NCBI GenBank assembly: GCA_947453465.1
Contig: CANGGL010000014.1
Location: 1 to 36,116 of the forward strand
Direction of reading: 5' to 3'
Length of the DNA stretch: 36,116 nt
Source of the DNA: Microbacteriaceae bacterium
GTDB taxonomy: Bacteria > Actinomycetota > Actinomycetes > Actinomycetales > Microbacteriaceae
Shown: positions 25,704 to 33,070 of the stretch, piece after piece
Layout of the letters: every line of letters starts with the position of its first letter
How positions within the stretch are numbered: position 1 is the stretch's first letter
The notes under the pieces: model-generated
Databases searched by the model: none
The model's input: only the letters and a program-made list of their open reading frames with translations
Told to the model about the DNA's origin: nothing
Program-made: the position numbers and the translations under genes

Positions 25704-26654
25704 ATGTACGCAATCGGTATCGACATCGGTGGAACCAAAATCGCCGGTGCTCTGGTTGACGCAAACGGTGTCATCGTTCTTGAAGAGCGCGTGCCGTCAC
25801 CGGCAAATGACTCTGAAGCGATGGTCGAGGCAGTGGTTGGTCTAATCCAGCGACTATCGGCAAATCACGAGGTAATTGGCGCCGGAGTTGCAGCCGCGGG
25901 TTTCATTGATGCCGATCAATCGACCATCATTTACGCTCCAAACATCAGCTGGCGCAATGAGCCATTCAAGGCGAAGTTGGAAGCCAAGCTGGACATCCCG
26001 GTAATCATCGAGAACGATGCCAACGCCGCTGGGTGGGCTGAGTACCGTTACGGCGCCGGCCGAGGCTATAAGCACATGATCATGTTGACCATCGGTACTG
26101 GCGTTGGCGGAGCGGTTATCACCGACTCACGGATGCTCCGTGGAGGATTCGGAATCGCCGGTGAGCTGGGGCACCTACGCATGGTCCCGGATGGTTTGCT
26201 GTGTGGCTGTGGCCAGCATGGATGTCTTGAATCGTATGCCTCGGGCTCAGCGCTGCTTCGTGCGGCCAAGGAACTGGCAGCCTCAGGCGCACCCGACGGT
26301 GTTCGACTTCGCGAAATTGAGGCCGAAGCGGGGGAGCTCACCGGCCTTGAGGTTTACAAGGCAATTCTTGAGGGTGATGCCGGCGCACTTCGCATTCTCA
26401 GTGAACTAGGGGCTTGGCTCGGTCAAGCTGTCGCGAGCCTAACCGCAGTCCTTGACCCAGAGGTAGTCGTCATCGGTGGCGGAGTCAGCGCCGCTGGAGA
26501 CTTGCTGTTGGATTCGATTCGCTCGGCGTACTTGGCTCATTTGCCAGCTCGAGGTTTCCGCCCCGAGCTGAAGATTACGACCGCAGAGTTTGTCAACGAT
26601 GCCGGTGTAGTTGGCGCCGCTGACCTCGTCCGGGTTGCATTCACAGCGCGATAA
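25704..26654 (+). CDS. glk: ROK-family glucokinase
   Basis: 316 aa, ATG at 25704 with an AGAGGG site. The N-terminal phosphate loop is GIDIGGTKIAG (5-15). ENDANAAG (103-110) holds the catalytic Asp105. The ROK zinc site is complete: His157 (ELGHLRM) plus Cys167, Cys169 and Cys174 in CGCGQHGCLE. There is no N-terminal DNA-binding domain, so it is an enzyme rather than a NagC-type repressor. The CGCGxxGCxE form is typical of actinobacterial ATP glucokinases; use of polyphosphate cannot be excluded. Confidence 0.92.
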   Translation: MYAIGIDIGGTKIAGALVDANGVIVLEERVPSPANDSEAMVEAVVGLIQRLSANHEVIGAGVAAAGFIDADQSTIIYAPNISWRNEPFKAKLEAKLDIPVIIENDANAAGWAEYRYGAGRGYKHMIMLTIGTGVGGAVITDSRMLRGGFGIAGELGHLRMVPDGLLCGCGQHGCLESYASGSALLRAAKELAASGAPDGVRLREIEAEAGELTGLEVYKAILEGDAGALRILSELGAWLGQAVASLTAVLDPEVVVIGGGVSAAGDLLLDSIRSAYLAHLPARGFRPELKITTAEFVNDAGVVGAADLVRVAFTAR

Positions 26655-26692
26655 ACTATTACCTCGAGTCGAAATCACCTGAGGGAGGCGAA

Positions 26693-27382
26693 GTGGCTTA
26701 CTTTATCCTGAAGACCTTCGTGCTCGGGCCGCTATTGCGTGTGCTTTTTCGACCTTGGGTACGCGGAATGGAAAACATTCCATCGACCGGCGCCGCCATC
26801 CTGGCAAGCAACCACTTATCTTTTTCAGACTCAATTTTCCTTCCGCTGATGAGCCGACGCCCAGTCGTGTTCTTGGCGAAGAGTGAGTACTTCACTGGCA
26901 AAGGTCTCAAAGGCGTGCTAACCCGCTGGTTCTTCAAAGCCACCGGCCAGTTGCCAATTGACCGCTCGGGTGGCAAGGCATCAGAAGCATCATTGAACAC
27001 CGGCCTTGGTGTTTTGGCTCAGGGGTCGGTCCTCGGCATTTACCCCGAGGGCACCAGAAGCCCGGATGGCCGCCTATACCGCGGACGCACCGGAATTGCC
27101 CGTATGGCTTTGGAAGCCAAAGTGCCAATCATCCCGGTGGCAATGATTGACACCGAAAAAGTTCAACCAATCGGGCAGAAAATGCCAAAGATTCGCCGAA
27201 TCGGCATCGTCGTCGGCAAGCCATTGGACTTCTCGAGGTTTGATGGCATGGAGGGTGATCGAATCGTGCTGCGTGCGGTCACCGATGAAATCATGTACGA
27301 GCTCAAGCAATTGAGCGGCCAAGAATACGTGGATGCATATGCTTCTTCGGTAAAAGAAAAGCGGGCTCGTCTAGCGCGCTAG
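26693..27382 (+). CDS. 1-acylglycerol-3-phosphate O-acyltransferase-like (PlsC family)
   Basis: 229 aa from a GTG at 26693 with a GAGGGAGG site. Acyltransferase block I is NHLSFSD (HxxxxD), block III is YPEGTRSPDG, and PIIPVAMI follows. One N-terminal hydrophobic segment (~1-20) probably anchors it to the membrane. It transfers acyl groups to lysophosphatidate or a related acceptor in phospholipid synthesis. TAAACT about 38 nt upstream may be a promoter. It lies 38 nt after the glucokinase stop and 22 nt before the DAHP synthase gene. Confidence 0.9.
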   Translation: MAYFILKTFVLGPLLRVLFRPWVRGMENIPSTGAAILASNHLSFSDSIFLPLMSRRPVVFLAKSEYFTGKGLKGVLTRWFFKATGQLPIDRSGGKASEASLNTGLGVLAQGSVLGIYPEGTRSPDGRLYRGRTGIARMALEAKVPIIPVAMIDTEKVQPIGQKMPKIRRIGIVVGKPLDFSRFDGMEGDRIVLRAVTDEIMYELKQLSGQEYVDAYASSVKEKRARLAR

Positions 27383-27404
27383 GGGAGCCAGGTAGGAAAT
27401 CAAA

Positions 27405-28766
27405 ATGAACGAACCAGTAGTCAACGCGGATCCGACGGTGCTTGCCGGTCTTGACCACTATTTGACTCTTCCTGCCAAGCAGCAGCCAACTTGGCCCGAC
27501 GCGGCCAAAGTGGCCGAGGTTCGCGCCGAACTCGCTGTTCAGCCACCGCTGGTTTTCGCTGGTGAAGTAGACATCCTGCGTTCCAGACTGGCTGAAGCCG
27601 CTTCGGGCAAGGCCTTCTTGCTTCAGGGGGGTGACTGCGCCGAGACTTTCGCCGACGCGACCGCTGATCGAATCAGAAACCGAGTCAAGACGCTTTTGCA
27701 GATGGCTGTCGTGCTTACCTATGGCGCATCCATGCCAGTAATCAAAATGGGTCGCATGGCCGGCCAGTTTGCTAAGCCGCGCTCAAGCGACGATGAAACC
27801 CGTGGCGATGTGACTTTGCCTGCCTACCGCGGCGACATCGTTAACGGTTATGACTTCACCGCCGAGTCGCGAGTGCCAGACCCAAACCGCATGCTGAAGG
27901 CCTACCACACCAGTGCATCGACCCTAAACCTGATCCGCGCGTTCACGCAGGGTGGTTTCGCAGATCTTCGTTCTGTCCACGAATGGAACCGTGGCTTCGC
28001 TGATAACCCCGCAAATGCCCGCTACCAGTCCTTGGCGCAGGAAATCGATCGTGCGATCAAGTTCATGGCGGCCTGCGGAGCAGACTTCAACGAGTTGCGA
28101 ACCACCGAGTTCTATGTGAGCCACGAAGGCCTTCTAATGGATTACGAGCGCCCACTGACTCGCATCGACTCACGCACCGGAAACCCATACCTAACCTCAG
28201 GTCACTTCATTTGGATTGGTGAGCGCACCCGTCAGATGGACCACGCACACGTTGATTACCTATCGCGAGTCCGTAACCCGATTGGTGTCAAGCTTGGCCC
28301 AACCACGCAGGTGGCTGATGTCGTCGAGTTGATTGAGAAGCTTGATCCAAATCGCGAACCTGGCCGTTTGACCTTCATCACCAGAATGGGTGCGGGCAAA
28401 ATTCGTGAAGAGCTGCCAAAGCTTGTTGAGGCAGTCCGTGACTCTGAGGCAAACCCGCTTTGGATTACCGACCCAATGCATGGCAATGGAATCACCACCA
28501 AGAACGGTTACAAGTCTCGACGCTTCGACGACGTAATGGACGAAGTTCGTGGTTTCTTCGAGGTTCACAAGGCTGCGGGGACCTTCCCTGGCGGCGTTCA
28601 CGTCGAGCTAACTGGCGACGACGTGGCCGAGTGCCTTGGGGGGTCGGATTCAATCGATGAGGCTGCTCTCGAGGAGCGCTACGAGTCACTCTGCGACCCT
28701 CGCCTGAACCACATGCAGTCGCTTGAGTTGGCCTTCTTGGTTGCCGAGCAGCTATCTAAGCGCTAG
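27405..28766 (+). CDS. aroG: class II 3-deoxy-7-phosphoheptulonate (DAHP) synthase
   Basis: 453 aa, ATG at 27405 with a TAGGAA site. It belongs to the class II (plant/mycobacterial) DAHP synthases: LLQGGDCAETFAD with the metal-binding Cys, KMGRMAGQFAKPRS, and HGNGITTKNGYKSR near the end. It condenses phosphoenolpyruvate and erythrose 4-phosphate, the first step of aromatic biosynthesis. Mycobacterial relatives are controlled by aromatic amino acids and by binding chorismate mutase. A strong terminator follows. Confidence 0.95.
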   Translation: MNEPVVNADPTVLAGLDHYLTLPAKQQPTWPDAAKVAEVRAELAVQPPLVFAGEVDILRSRLAEAASGKAFLLQGGDCAETFADATADRIRNRVKTLLQMAVVLTYGASMPVIKMGRMAGQFAKPRSSDDETRGDVTLPAYRGDIVNGYDFTAESRVPDPNRMLKAYHTSASTLNLIRAFTQGGFADLRSVHEWNRGFADNPANARYQSLAQEIDRAIKFMAACGADFNELRTTEFYVSHEGLLMDYERPLTRIDSRTGNPYLTSGHFIWIGERTRQMDHAHVDYLSRVRNPIGVKLGPTTQVADVVELIEKLDPNREPGRLTFITRMGAGKIREELPKLVEAVRDSEANPLWITDPMHGNGITTKNGYKSRRFDDVMDEVRGFFEVHKAAGTFPGGVHVELTGDDVAECLGGSDSIDEAALEERYESLCDPRLNHMQSLELAFLVAEQLSKR

Positions 28767-28774
28767 AACCAAAG

Positions 28775-28805
28775 AAAAAGGCGACCCCTCGGGGTCGCCT
28801 TTTTT
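28775..28805. terminator. bidirectional Rho-independent terminator
   Basis: A stem GGCGACCC / GGGTCGCC with a CTCG tetraloop, flanked by five A's on one side and a run of at least five T's on the other, so it works on both strands. It separates the convergent DAHP synthase and PASTA kinase genes (stops at 28766 and 28815). Confidence 0.92.
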
Positions 28806-28814
28806 ATTGGCCGG

Positions 28815-30788
28815 TTACTTTGTGGAAATTGTCACCGAGTCACCGGCTTTCAATTTGGTGCCGACCGCTGCGCTGGTTCGCTTTACCTTCACGATGCCCC
28901 ATTTGCTCTGAAGCTGATCGGTGTTCACGAATACAGTCAAGCCGGCGCTCTCAAGCAGGGCCTTGGCGGCCAAGACTGTCTCACCGATCACCTTTGGCAT
29001 AATCACCACGTTTGGGCCCTTGGAGACCAGTAGTTTCACGGATCCACCTGCGCCGAGCGGCTGAGACTGAGGCACAATTCCGATTGCCTTGCCCGGCGAG
29101 ACAGTGTCGCTGAACTCCTGGCTGATACTAGAAACCTTCAAGCCGGTTGCTTCGATGGCAGTCACGGCAATTGCTTGATCGATGCCGGAGACCGCAGGTA
29201 TAGGGCCAAGCGAAACGCTCAGATCAACGGCTGTTCCTTCGGGGATGGGGGCTCCATCGGCTCCGAGGTAGTCGTATACCTGACCAATTGGCTGGACGGC
29301 AAACCATGAGTTGACAGCGCCTAGTTTGAAACCCGAGCCGAGTAGTTTTGCCGTTGCTTCGGCCAGATTGAGACCCTTGAGTTCAGGAGCCGGCACCAGC
29401 TTAGGGCCCAACGAGACAAACAGCTTGAGGTCTGAATTCTTGGCCAGGTATGAACCTGCGGTCGGCTCGGTTCGAATCACGAGGCCCTTGGTGACCGTCA
29501 TACTGTTTTCGTTTACGAGCGTTATCTTTGGCGCCAGAGTAGCCAGAGCTGATTCAGCCGAGGCAACGGTTCTACTGGTCAGCGTCGGCACCACGCCAAG
29601 TGCGCCGGGCCCGCTGCCGAACCACCAGCCTGCTCCGCTTGCCAAAACTAAAATTATGAGTGTGGTTACCAAAAGTTTTAGCCCGAGCCTGCGTGTTGAG
29701 CGAATCTCGGTGGTGAGTTGCGTTTCGGCGACCAGATCGGCGCTCTGAAGCACCTGTGTGGCGTTTGAAGCTGAGTTGAGCGCGCTGCCAGCCGCGAAAG
29801 GCGCAACAAGTTCAGTGCCGATTAGTGCTTCCGTTCCGTTGAGAAGCTCGGTGCTGTTAAGTAACTCGGTGCTGTTAAGTGACTCCTTGCGAGTCGGGTC
29901 GATACCCATCGCGGTTCCACCGAGGTTGAAATCCATCACGGTGGTCACTGCTGCGCGCCCGGTCTTCAGCTCGGCGATGACTTGGTTGACTTTGGTGAGC
30001 AACGCTCCGGCATTATCTGGGCGGTCGGCCGGGTCCTTTGCGGTTGACCAGAAGACTAACTTATCGATGACCTGCGGCACCTCGGCAACCAGTGCCGATG
30101 GGGCTGGGACCGTTGAATTTGCGTGCTGGTAGGCAACCTGCACTGCCTGCTCACCCTCGAAAGGCTGACGGCCAGTTAGCAACTCAAACAGCATGATTCC
30201 GGCTGCATAGACGTCACTTCTTGCATCGGCGATGCCCCTCGTAACGAGTTCTGGAGACAGGTAGGCGACGGTGCCAACTAGGCTGCCGGTGCTGGTGTGG
30301 GCGGTGATTGCCCGGGCCAGGCCAAAATCGCCGAGTTTCACTCGGCCATCATCGGCAAGCAGCACATTTTCTGGCTTCAGGTCACGATGCAAAATACCAG
30401 AACGATGAGCTGCCGCGAGACCCGAGAGAATCTGGGCAAGCATTTCCAATGCACGAAGCGGGGGAAGGGGGCCGTAATCCTTTAGAGCATCGCGCAGGGT
30501 GATGCCTTGAACGTATTCCATGACCAGGAAAGTTTGCTCACCCTCGTTGCCTTGATCGAACACGTTGACCAAATTTGGGTGCGAAAGGTTGGCTGCGATT
30601 TTGGCTTCGGAAACGAATTTTGCCTGGAAGCCCGCGTCGTTGGCCAGGTGTGGGTGAATTACCTTGACCGCAACCTTGCGATCAAGTCTTTGGTCGGTTG
30701 CCAGGTACACGGTTGCCATGCCGCCGCGAGCAACGAGACGCTCAATTAGGTAGCGGTTGCCAATCAGTTGGCCGATGAGATTAGACAT
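28815..30788 (-). CDS. pknL: transmembrane Ser/Thr protein kinase with four PASTA domains (pknL locus)
   Basis: 657 aa on the minus strand, ATG at 30788. The kinase domain (~12-270) has the Gly loop ARGGMATVY, Lys42, HRDLKPEN with Asp136, DFG at 154-156, and an activation loop rich in Thr/Ser. A juxtamembrane linker with NxTE repeats leads to one membrane helix (~370-392). Four PASTA repeats fill the outside (~395-657). PASTA kinases sense peptidoglycan fragments and control division and metabolism. The location beside the Rv2175c homologue and class II DAHP synthase identifies the pknL locus. Mycobacterial PknL lacks PASTA domains, so this is the longer form. Confidence 0.93.
   Translation of the reverse strand: MSNLIGQLIGNRYLIERLVARGGMATVYLATDQRLDRKVAVKVIHPHLANDAGFQAKFVSEAKIAANLSHPNLVNVFDQGNEGEQTFLVMEYVQGITLRDALKDYGPLPPLRALEMLAQILSGLAAAHRSGILHRDLKPENVLLADDGRVKLGDFGLARAITAHTSTGSLVGTVAYLSPELVTRGIADARSDVYAAGIMLFELLTGRQPFEGEQAVQVAYQHANSTVPAPSALVAEVPQVIDKLVFWSTAKDPADRPDNAGALLTKVNQVIAELKTGRAAVTTVMDFNLGGTAMGIDPTRKESLNSTELLNSTELLNGTEALIGTELVAPFAAGSALNSASNATQVLQSADLVAETQLTTEIRSTRRLGLKLLVTTLIILVLASGAGWWFGSGPGALGVVPTLTSRTVASAESALATLAPKITLVNENSMTVTKGLVIRTEPTAGSYLAKNSDLKLFVSLGPKLVPAPELKGLNLAEATAKLLGSGFKLGAVNSWFAVQPIGQVYDYLGADGAPIPEGTAVDLSVSLGPIPAVSGIDQAIAVTAIEATGLKVSSISQEFSDTVSPGKAIGIVPQSQPLGAGGSVKLLVSKGPNVVIMPKVIGETVLAAKALLESAGLTVFVNTDQLQSKWGIVKVKRTSAAVGTKLKAGDSVTISTK
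29847..29882 (-). repeat. 18-bp tandem repeat coding for NSTELL units in the kinase linker
   Basis: Two adjacent 18-bp copies (29847-29864, 29865-29882) differ by a single base. A more degenerate third copy follows. They encode LNSTEL-type hexapeptides between the kinase domain and the membrane helix. Each unit presents a Thr followed by Glu. Confidence 0.85.
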
Positions 30789-30872
30789 TGACCACTGTTC
30801 TGTTCATACCAATATCGTGCCACATTGCTGGTTTGATTATCCTCAGGCTCAAAGGTGTGGCAATCTTGACGT

Positions 30873-31220
30873 GTGACTGATGTATTAGCCTCCGTGGCAT
30901 CCTGGATTACCGTTCCCGACGCAGCCGAACTTATGGGCATCCCGCTAGGGCGTGTTCGTCGATTGATCGAGGAACATCAGCTCGTCGCGGTCAAGCGCGA
31001 TGGTGTGGTGAGCATTCCAGCCGAGACCATCGTCGATGGCGAACCGTTGGTTAGCCTGCACGGCACGATAATCGTGCTGCTGGATTCGGGTTATTCACTT
31101 GATGCGGCCATCGAGTGGCTTTACACATTCGATGACCAACTCCCAGGAACCCCTATGGAGTTTCTGTTGAAGGGGCACAAATCTGCCGTTCGCCGTTTGG
31201 CAATGGTTCAGGCGCTCTAA
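30873..31220 (+). CDS. helix-turn-helix DNA-binding protein, Rv2175c-like
   Basis: 115 aa from a GTG at 30873, divergent from the kinase gene with an 84-bp gap. Residues ~10-55 form an excisionase/MerR-like winged helix (WITVPDAAELMGIPLGRVRRLIEE, then LVAVKRDGVVSIPAE). The remainder is a small helical C-terminal domain (FLLKGHKSAVRRLAMVQAL). The mycobacterial homologue binds DNA and is phosphorylated by PknL at an N-terminal Thr; here the N-terminal tail is very short, with Thr2 and Thr13 only. CAATCT lies 6 nt before the GTG and may be a -10 element. Targets are unknown. Confidence 0.85.
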   Translation: MTDVLASVASWITVPDAAELMGIPLGRVRRLIEEHQLVAVKRDGVVSIPAETIVDGEPLVSLHGTIIVLLDSGYSLDAAIEWLYTFDDQLPGTPMEFLLKGHKSAVRRLAMVQAL

Positions 31221-31250
31221 CCGCCCAAAAAAACTTAAGCTTGGCGGTTA
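31218..31250. terminator. inverted repeat between convergent genes
   Basis: TAACCGCC (31218-31225) pairs with GGCGGTTA (31243-31250). The 17-nt loop contains an A7 run, which is T7 on the minus strand. It overlaps the stops of both convergent genes. A classic terminator has the T-run after the stem, not in the loop, so function is uncertain. Confidence 0.4.
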
Positions 31251-32350
31251 ATTACCTTCAGCGCCAAGCCGCGAAGCTGCTCTTTGGCAGTCGGTTCTAG
31301 GTCTAGCGATTCAAGCGCATTCAGGCTCTCATCGGCAAGTTCTTCCATCATGCGCTCGGTCTTGGCTAATGCGCCCGATTCCTTGATGGTCTGCTGCAAG
31401 AATCCAATTTGCTCTGGCTCAAGTTCTCTGCTGCTCAGCAACTCATCGAAGATACGTCCGATTGAGGGACTGAGCGCCTCGCGAGTGAGCGCAACCAGCA
31501 CGGTGCGCTTACCTTCGCGCAGGTCATCGCCGGCAGGTTTTCCGGTGACTGCCGGGTCGCCAAAAACACCAAGGATGTCGTCGCGCAGCTGAAAGGCCAT
31601 GCCCAGTGGAATGCCGAAAGCTGAAAGTCCGTGGAGCAAGCCAGCCTCGGCGCCGGCAAAAGCTGCACCGATCAAAAGTGGCGCCTCGATGCTGTACTTC
31701 GCGGTCTTGTAAAGCATGACTCGGTTTGCTCGACCGAAGGCCTCTTCGGCTGGGCGAGTGGTTGCGGAGTTCTCCTCGAGGACGTCAAGGTACTGACCCG
31801 CCATAACCTCTACTCGCATCTTGCTGAACTCGGTTCGGCAAGCGGACTCAATCGAAGTATTTGGTGCAGCCAACAAGGCATTTCCGAAGATTTCGCTGCT
31901 CCAGCCAAGCATTAGGTCTCCCACGAGCACCGATCCGGCGACGCCGAAGCGCTCAGGGCTTCCCGCCCAGCCGGATGCGCTGTGCAAAGCCTCGAAGCGC
32001 TTGTGAACTGCAGGAGCACCGCGTCTGGTGTCTGATTGGTCGAGAAGGTCGTCGTGGACCAAAGCCGCTGCGTGGAACATCTCGAGAGCCGCCGTGATTC
32101 CGACGATTGCGGCAGCGGAGTTTTGGCGCTGAGCTTCGGTTTGCTGGAGATCGGCAGTGCCCATGGCGCCCACCCAGGACCAGTAGCAAAACAGAGCACG
32201 GAATCGCTTGCCGCCGGCAAGGAGGCTCTGGGTGTAGTCAACAACTGGGACCAAATCGGGAGAAATCGCGTTGAAATCATCACGCCGCGAGACGCAAAAT
32301 TCATCGAGATTTGCTTGGATCAGTTCAAGTAGGACTTCGGATTCACTCAC
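31235..32350 (-). CDS. idsA: polyprenyl diphosphate synthase (geranylgeranyl-PP synthase type)
   Basis: 371 aa on the minus strand from a GTG at 32350. The first aspartate-rich motif is HDDLLDQSDTRRG; the second is LRDDILGVFGD, as in actinobacterial IdsA enzymes. GGKRFRALFCYW is the conserved IPP-binding region. It builds C15-C20 allylic diphosphates from IPP for quinone, carotenoid or lipid-carrier synthesis; chain length cannot be read with certainty. The neighbours match mycobacterial Rv2173 (idsA2). TAGGCT lies 6 nt before the GTG on this strand. Confidence 0.93.
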   Translation of the reverse strand: MSESEVLLELIQANLDEFCVSRRDDFNAISPDLVPVVDYTQSLLAGGKRFRALFCYWSWVGAMGTADLQQTEAQRQNSAAAIVGITAALEMFHAAALVHDDLLDQSDTRRGAPAVHKRFEALHSASGWAGSPERFGVAGSVLVGDLMLGWSSEIFGNALLAAPNTSIESACRTEFSKMRVEVMAGQYLDVLEENSATTRPAEEAFGRANRVMLYKTAKYSIEAPLLIGAAFAGAEAGLLHGLSAFGIPLGMAFQLRDDILGVFGDPAVTGKPAGDDLREGKRTVLVALTREALSPSIGRIFDELLSSRELEPEQIGFLQQTIKESGALAKTERMMEELADESLNALESLDLEPTAKEQLRGLALKVINRQA

Positions 32351-32362
32351 AGGAATAGCCTA
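32351..32362 (-). promoter_or_regulatory. TAGGCT -10-like element, leaderless start of idsA
   Basis: On the minus strand TAGGCT (32362-32357) is exactly 6 nt before the GTG of idsA at 32350. No ribosome binding site is seen. It faces a second TAGGCT promoter for the divergent DUF3040 gene about 37 bp away. Confidence 0.5.
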
Positions 32363-32375
32363 ACAATCTGGAACG

Positions 32376-32404
32376 TTTACATAAGTAGAACGGAGCCGTA
32401 GGCT
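32376..32404 (+). promoter_or_regulatory. promoter of the DUF3040 gene
   Basis: TTTACA (32376-32381), a 17-bp spacer and TAGGCT (32399-32404) form the best-spaced -35/-10 pair in the window. Transcription would start near 32411, leaving a ~17-nt leader with the GCGGAGG ribosome binding site. Confidence 0.7.
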
Positions 32405-32427
32405 TAAGGCAATAGCGGAGGATTCAA

Positions 32428-32790
32428 ATGGCACTTTCGGATCGAGAGCAAAGATTACTTGATGAGCTCGAGCGCGGACTTTACGAGACCGATGCGAACT
32501 TCGCCAACAAGCTAGGCAACCCTTCCGCCAAGACTCCGGCGAGGCTTATCGCCGGTCTGGCCATTGGTCTGATTGGTGTCTCGCTTATCGTTTTTGCGGT
32601 GATGATTCGTGTCGCCTTCTTTGGCGTCTTTGCGTTTTTAGTGATGCTGGCTGGATTGATCGTAGCCAGTTCAAACCTCGCGCCACAGGCAGGTTCCTCG
32701 CAGAATCAGCCAGGCCAGCGAAAGTCATCAGGTGGTAGTCCGCGCAGAAACTACTTTGAAGAACGCTGGGAGAAGCGTCAGCGTGAATAG
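32428..32790 (+). CDS. DUF3040 family small membrane protein
   Basis: 120 aa, ATG at 32428 with a GCGGAGG site. The N-terminus MALSDREQRLLDELERGLYETD is the DUF3040 hallmark, followed by two adjacent membrane helices (~36-80) and a polar Gln/Ser/Arg-rich C-terminal tail. Such genes lie just upstream of mraZ in many actinobacteria (Rv2169c position). Function is unknown; location hints at the cell envelope or division. Confidence 0.9.
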   Translation: MALSDREQRLLDELERGLYETDANFANKLGNPSAKTPARLIAGLAIGLIGVSLIVFAVMIRVAFFGVFAFLVMLAGLIVASSNLAPQAGSSQNQPGQRKSSGGSPRRNYFEERWEKRQRE

Positions 32791-32855
32791 TTCACCGGTC
32801 TAACACCCGCAAAGGCGTGGCCGTAGGTCGGTCAATCAGCAAAGAGTCCTGACAA

Positions 32856-32879
32856 CCCCCGAAAGGGGGGTATTTTTTT
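32856..32879 (+). terminator. Rho-independent terminator after the DUF3040 gene
   Basis: CCCCC, a GAAA tetraloop and GGGGG(G) are followed by TATTTTTTT. This is a strong intrinsic terminator on the plus strand. It insulates the dcw cluster from upstream transcription. Confidence 0.93.
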
Positions 32880-32891
32880 GCCCTTTTTGAC

Positions 32892-32936
32892 CTGCATTTG
32901 GACCGCATTTAACCCATTTGCCTCCATTTGCCTCCA
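32892..32936 (-). promoter_or_regulatory. distal, inverted array of five MraZ-like boxes
   Basis: Five pentamers begin at 32892, 32902, 32912, 32922 and 32932, an exact 10-bp period. Read on the minus strand from right to left they are TGGAG, TGGAG, TGGGT, GCGGT and TGCAG, separated by A-rich pentamers (GCAAA, GCAAA, TAAAT, CCAAA). They match the TGGAG boxes before mraZ but point the other way. The two rightmost copies are best conserved. Confidence 0.55.
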
Positions 32937-33010
32937 CTCGTTACATCCCTGTTATTTATTGGTAATTACGACACGCCGAGGTGAAAATATTCCCCAAAAT
33001 ATTGAATATG

Positions 33011-33045
33011 TGGAAGGAAATGGAGTAAAGTGGAGTAAAGCGGAA
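33011..33045 (+). promoter_or_regulatory. proximal MraZ operator: four direct boxes upstream of mraZ
   Basis: TGGAA, TGGAG, TGGAG and CGGAA start at 33011, 33021, 33031 and 33041, with spacers GGAAA, TAAAG and TAAAG. MraZ proteins bind TGGGN-like boxes repeated every 10 bp in their own promoter (AAAGTGG-type boxes). The array ends 25 nt before the mraZ ATG, as expected for autoregulation of the dcw operon. Confidence 0.85.
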
Positions 33046-33070
33046 TTTCAAAGGATGAAAGGGGGAACCG

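Noticed and set aside
32985-33004. AATATT direct/inverted repeats as the mraZ -10 promoter
   Set aside because: The A/T-rich stretch probably contains the promoter, but no single -35/-10 pair with good spacing stands out.
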